A stretch of 6,796 nucleotides of DNA from Candidatus Atribacteria bacterium (GTDB lineage Bacteria; Atribacterota; Atribacteria; Atribacterales; Caldatribacteriaceae), in the NCBI GenBank assembly GCA_029982105.1, contig JARRCQ010000088.1, forward strand, positions 1 through 6,796, written 5' to 3'. Below the pieces are notes generated by a model that was not told the DNA's origin, searched no databases, and saw nothing but the letters and a program-made list of their open reading frames with translations. A program made the position numbers and the translations under genes. This document shows, piece after piece, positions 4,595 through 6,796 of this stretch. Each line of letters starts with the position of its first letter. The first letter of the stretch is position 1.

Positions 4595-5383
4595 TCACCT
4601 ACCTTTCCGATAAAAAAAGGGTAAAACATAATGTAATCCTAACGAAGAAGGATCAGTAATTCGTTCAGTACTTCCTACCCACAAATATCCTCCGTCTTGC
4701 AAAGCATTACTCATCTTTTCAAAAGCAATTCTCTTAGCCTCGTTTTCGAAATAAATAATCACATTGCGACAAACCACCAAAGAAAAAGTTTCTTTTACTT
4801 CATCCCGCAAAAGGTCATGTTTTTCAAACACTATTCTTTTTTTCAGCTGAGGGGCAACAGCATATTTTCCACCACTTACCGGCTGAAAATACTTCGCAAG
4901 ATAAGAAGCAGGAACATTATGAAGAAAATCTTCTGTATACACTCCCTCTTTAGCTTTTTCTATTGCATCCTCGTCTATATCTGTAGCCCAAATGCGATAA
5001 GGTATGCGATGGGGTATTTCTTCCAATACTATAGCTAAAGAATAAGGTTCGCTCCCCACAGAACAACCAGCACTCCATATTTTTAATATCAAACTGGTTC
5101 CCTTCATAATTTCCGGTAGCACTTTGTTCTTTAAGTCTTCGTATCGTTCCGGGTTACGAAAAAATTCTGAAACATTAATAGCAAAACGATTTTTAAAATC
5201 TTCTAAAACTTGGGGGTTTTCATCTAAAAGTTTAACATATTCTTCCACACTTTTAGCTCCGGCTCTACTCATAATAAAAGGAAGACGTCTTTGTAGCTGG
5301 TTTTCTTTATAGTAGGATAGATCGATTCCGGCTTTCTCTAATACTTTATTTCGTAAATATTGAATCTCCTCTCTACTGAGCAT
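4595..5383 (-). CDS. cheR: Chemoreceptor glutamate methyltransferase CheR
   Basis: CheR transfers methyl groups from S-adenosylmethionine to glutamates of chemoreceptors, counteracting CheB. The 262-residue protein has the N-terminal helical domain (1-85) with the conserved NVSEFFRNPE (70-79), then the Rossmann methyltransferase domain with the SAM-binding motif IWSAGCSVGSEPYSLAI (102-118), the acidic loop ATDID (133-137) and the CRNVIIYF motif (205-212). The middle of the usual GEEPYS motif reads GSEPYS; the second Glu and PYS are kept, so activity is expected. No pentapeptide-binding fusion or TPR extension is present. Start ATG 5383 follows the cheB stop TAA with no gap; AAGGA about 8 bases upstream serves as Shine-Dalgarno. 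The gene overlaps or abuts cheC, so cheB-cheR-cheC form one translated run. Confidence 0.95.
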   Translation of the reverse strand: MLSREEIQYLRNKVLEKAGIDLSYYKENQLQRRLPFIMSRAGAKSVEEYVKLLDENPQVLEDFKNRFAINVSEFFRNPERYEDLKNKVLPEIMKGTSLILKIWSAGCSVGSEPYSLAIVLEEIPHRIPYRIWATDIDEDAIEKAKEGVYTEDFLHNVPASYLAKYFQPVSGGKYAVAPQLKKRIVFEKHDLLRDEVKETFSLVVCRNVIIYFENEAKRIAFEKMSNALQDGGYLWVGSTERITDPSSLGLHYVLPFFYRKGR

Positions 5384-6442
5384 TTAACTATCCTTTCCTT
5401 GAGAATCCCACTCCAAAATTGCTGAAGGAATATCTGGCAGTGGTAGTACTTTATCAGCTAACCCTTCTTCTATTACTGCCCGAGGCATACCAAATATTAA
5501 AGAAGTCGACTCATCCTGAGCAATTACTGTCCCTCCTTTTTTCTTAAGAACCCGACAACCTTCTAAAGCATCCTTTCCCATTCCGGTCATAACTACAGCT
5601 AAAATGTCTCTTCCTTCAAAAGCTTTTATTGCCGAAAGGAGGGTAATATCAGCGCAAGGTTTTAAACCCTTTACCGGAGGGTCATCGCTAAGGCTAACTT
5701 CTTTTCCCTCTTCCACTAAAAGATGTTTCCCCCCCGGGGCAAGCAGACCACGATTTATCACTAATTTATCTCCACTATCTGCTTCTTTAATGGGTAAAGA
5801 AGCAGAATTATTGAGCCTCTCCGCCAAACTTTTAGTAAAACCAGCAGGCATATGTTGAACTATTAGTATCCCGCTTGTTTTCAAAGGAGAAAGTTCGCTA
5901 ATCAAATTATATAAAACCTTAGGACCTCCAGTAGAAGCAGCTACAAACACCAAACGAGGACATATCTCCCCTTCTTTCTCCCGAACCAGAGGTTTTTTTA
6001 TCATCTTACCCTGGCTGGAAAATTTTTCCACTTGAGAAAGAGGAACAGTGCTTGCCAGTTTAACTTTAGTAATTATTTCTTCTCTTTTTTTCTCAATATC
6101 TAAAGATATACTACCGGAGGGCTTAGAAATAAAATCCAAAGCCCCTCTCTCTAATGCTTGGATAGTAATTTCACTTCCTTCTTGAGTCAGTGCGCTAAGC
6201 ATCACCACCCGCCGAGGGCGTTCCGCAAAAATTTTCCCAAGCAAAGCCAGACCGTCTAAACGGGGCATCTCTACATCCAAGAGGATAACATCAGGATCTA
6301 TGTTTCTTAACTGCTCCCAGGCATCCAATCCGTCTCGAGCAGTAGTTATCACTTCGATTCCTGGATCAGAATTCAGCAAATCACTAACTATTTTACGCAT
6401 AAAGCTTGAATCATCTACTACCATAACTTTAATTTTTTTCAT
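5384..6442 (-). CDS. cheB: Chemotaxis response regulator / protein-glutamate methylesterase CheB
   Basis: CheB removes methyl groups from receptor glutamates and often deamidates glutamines; phosphorylation by CheA activates it. The 352-residue protein has an N-terminal receiver domain (about 1-125) with the acidic pair Asp10/Asp11, phosphorylated Asp56 in LLDVEMP, Ser83 in MLSAL and Lys107 in ISKP. A linker of about 40 residues follows. The C-terminal methylesterase domain (about 161-345) has a catalytic triad Ser170 (AASTGGP), His197 (VQHMPAGF) and Asp291 (MTGMGKDAL). All key residues of both domains are present, and the length is normal. Start ATG 6442 overlaps the stop of the upstream PilZ gene by four bases (ATGA), and AAAGGA lies about 11 bases before it. 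Direct adjacency to cheR suggests balanced synthesis of the two opposing enzymes. Confidence 0.96.
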   Translation of the reverse strand: MKKIKVMVVDDSSFMRKIVSDLLNSDPGIEVITTARDGLDAWEQLRNIDPDVILLDVEMPRLDGLALLGKIFAERPRRVVMLSALTQEGSEITIQALERGALDFISKPSGSISLDIEKKREEIITKVKLASTVPLSQVEKFSSQGKMIKKPLVREKEGEICPRLVFVAASTGGPKVLYNLISELSPLKTSGILIVQHMPAGFTKSLAERLNNSASLPIKEADSGDKLVINRGLLAPGGKHLLVEEGKEVSLSDDPPVKGLKPCADITLLSAIKAFEGRDILAVVMTGMGKDALEGCRVLKKKGGTVIAQDESTSLIFGMPRAVIEEGLADKVLPLPDIPSAILEWDSQGKDS

Positions 6443-6796
6443 AGCGATAAAAGTCCTTTCTTTCTCAATTCTATTTGCTGTTTAAAAACATAGTGGATGA
6501 TTTCTTCTCTGTCCTGGTCACTTATTTCTGCAAACTGTAAAGCATAGCAGAAAGGCCCATCTTTTCTTATCACTCGAGCCTTCCCAATAATCTGAGTATT
6601 AGGAAGAGAAAGAGAAAATAAGATTTCTTCCCCCACCTCCAGAAAATTCCTCTCCTCATTAAAGGTGGCTTGTGCTCCTCCTCCACTTAGGTTTTTAGTG
6701 CACCCGGAAAAAGACTTATCTCCTTTTTTAATTACGATAGGATGAGCAACGTTTATTCTTACATAATTTCTGCGCTGTTCTCTTTTTACTTCTTCA
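6439..6796 (-). CDS. PilZ-domain c-di-GMP receptor, YcgR-like, C-terminal part (runs off window)
   Basis: The open frame continues upstream past the window edge, so about 118 C-terminal residues are visible. They form a PilZ domain with both c-di-GMP binding signatures: the RxxxR type motif within VKREQRRNYVRI and the (D/N)xSxxG motif NLSGGG about 30 residues later, followed by the beta-barrel core (EVGEEILFSLSLP, KARVIRKDGPFCYALQFAEIS) and the helix QDREEIIHYVFKQQIELRKK. In flagellar clusters such proteins are usually YcgR/YpfA-like and slow or alter motility when c-di-GMP rises. The expected N-terminal YcgR domain would lie beyond 6796. An internal GTG at 6636 could be mistaken for the start but would cut off the ligand motifs. 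The stop overlaps the cheB start by four bases, placing the gene in the operon. Confidence 0.9.
   Translation of the reverse strand, partial: EEVKREQRRNYVRINVAHPIVIKKGDKSFSGCTKNLSGGGAQATFNEERNFLEVGEEILFSLSLPNTQIIGKARVIRKDGPFCYALQFAEISDQDREEIIHYVFKQQIELRKKGLLSL

Noticed and set aside
4697..5038. Open frame of 113 codons on the + strand
   Set aside because: It is antisense to the conserved catalytic part of cheR and has no likely start signal.
6439..6636. Separate 65-residue gene starting at GTG 6636
   Set aside because: The same frame is open to the window edge and upstream codons encode the PilZ ligand motifs, so it is the end of a longer gene.

Overview
The window looks like a chromosomal segment of a low-to-mid GC bacterium (about 40 % GC by eye), most likely a Gram-positive of the Clostridia / Peptococcaceae-Thermoanaerobacterales type. 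The reasons are the gene order (PilZ protein, cheB, cheR, cheC, cheD, a FliA/SigD-type sigma factor, a FapA/DUF342 protein, a small charged protein), the use of CheC/CheD adaptation proteins, strong AGGAGG-like ribosome binding sites, and frequent GTG/TTG starts. The mRNA-like strand is very rich in purines and the proteins are rich in Glu/Lys, which would fit a thermophile. Species and lifestyle are inference, not something seen directly.

From 6796 down to 756 all genes lie on the minus strand and are packed end to end. They overlap or are separated by at most 12 bases, so this looks like one long operon, the late part of a flagellar/chemotaxis cluster. In transcription order it holds: the C-terminal PilZ domain of a cyclic-di-GMP receptor (cut by the window edge), CheB methylesterase, CheR methyltransferase, CheC phosphatase, CheD deamidase, an unrecognised 82-residue protein with two membrane segments, a flagellar-type sigma-28 factor, a FapA-family beta-solenoid protein, and a small highly charged protein of the kind often found at the end of such operons. 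Together they cover receptor methylation adaptation (CheR/CheB), receptor deamidation with CheY-P dephosphorylation (CheD/CheC), c-di-GMP input to motility (PilZ) and flagellar late-gene transcription (sigma). CheA, CheW, CheY and the structural flagellar genes are not in the window and would be expected upstream, beyond position 6796.

From about 477 down to 1, also on the minus strand, lies the left end of an IS21-family insertion sequence: the N-terminal 100 residues of the IstA transposase, a leader with a 15-bp hairpin immediately before the istA ribosome binding site, and spaced degenerate repeats typical of an IS21-type transposase-binding end. The rest of the element, including istB, is outside the window.

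Between the operon and the IS (about 478-755) there is no intact gene. The + strand there carries short protein-like stretches in different frames that may be remains of a decayed gene, and the operon end carries two adjacent inverted repeats that may form a weak terminator. The items most worth a second look are the istA leader hairpin, the unrecognised membrane protein translationally entangled with the sigma factor, and an apparent Thr-to-Ile change beside the catalytic Cys of CheD.
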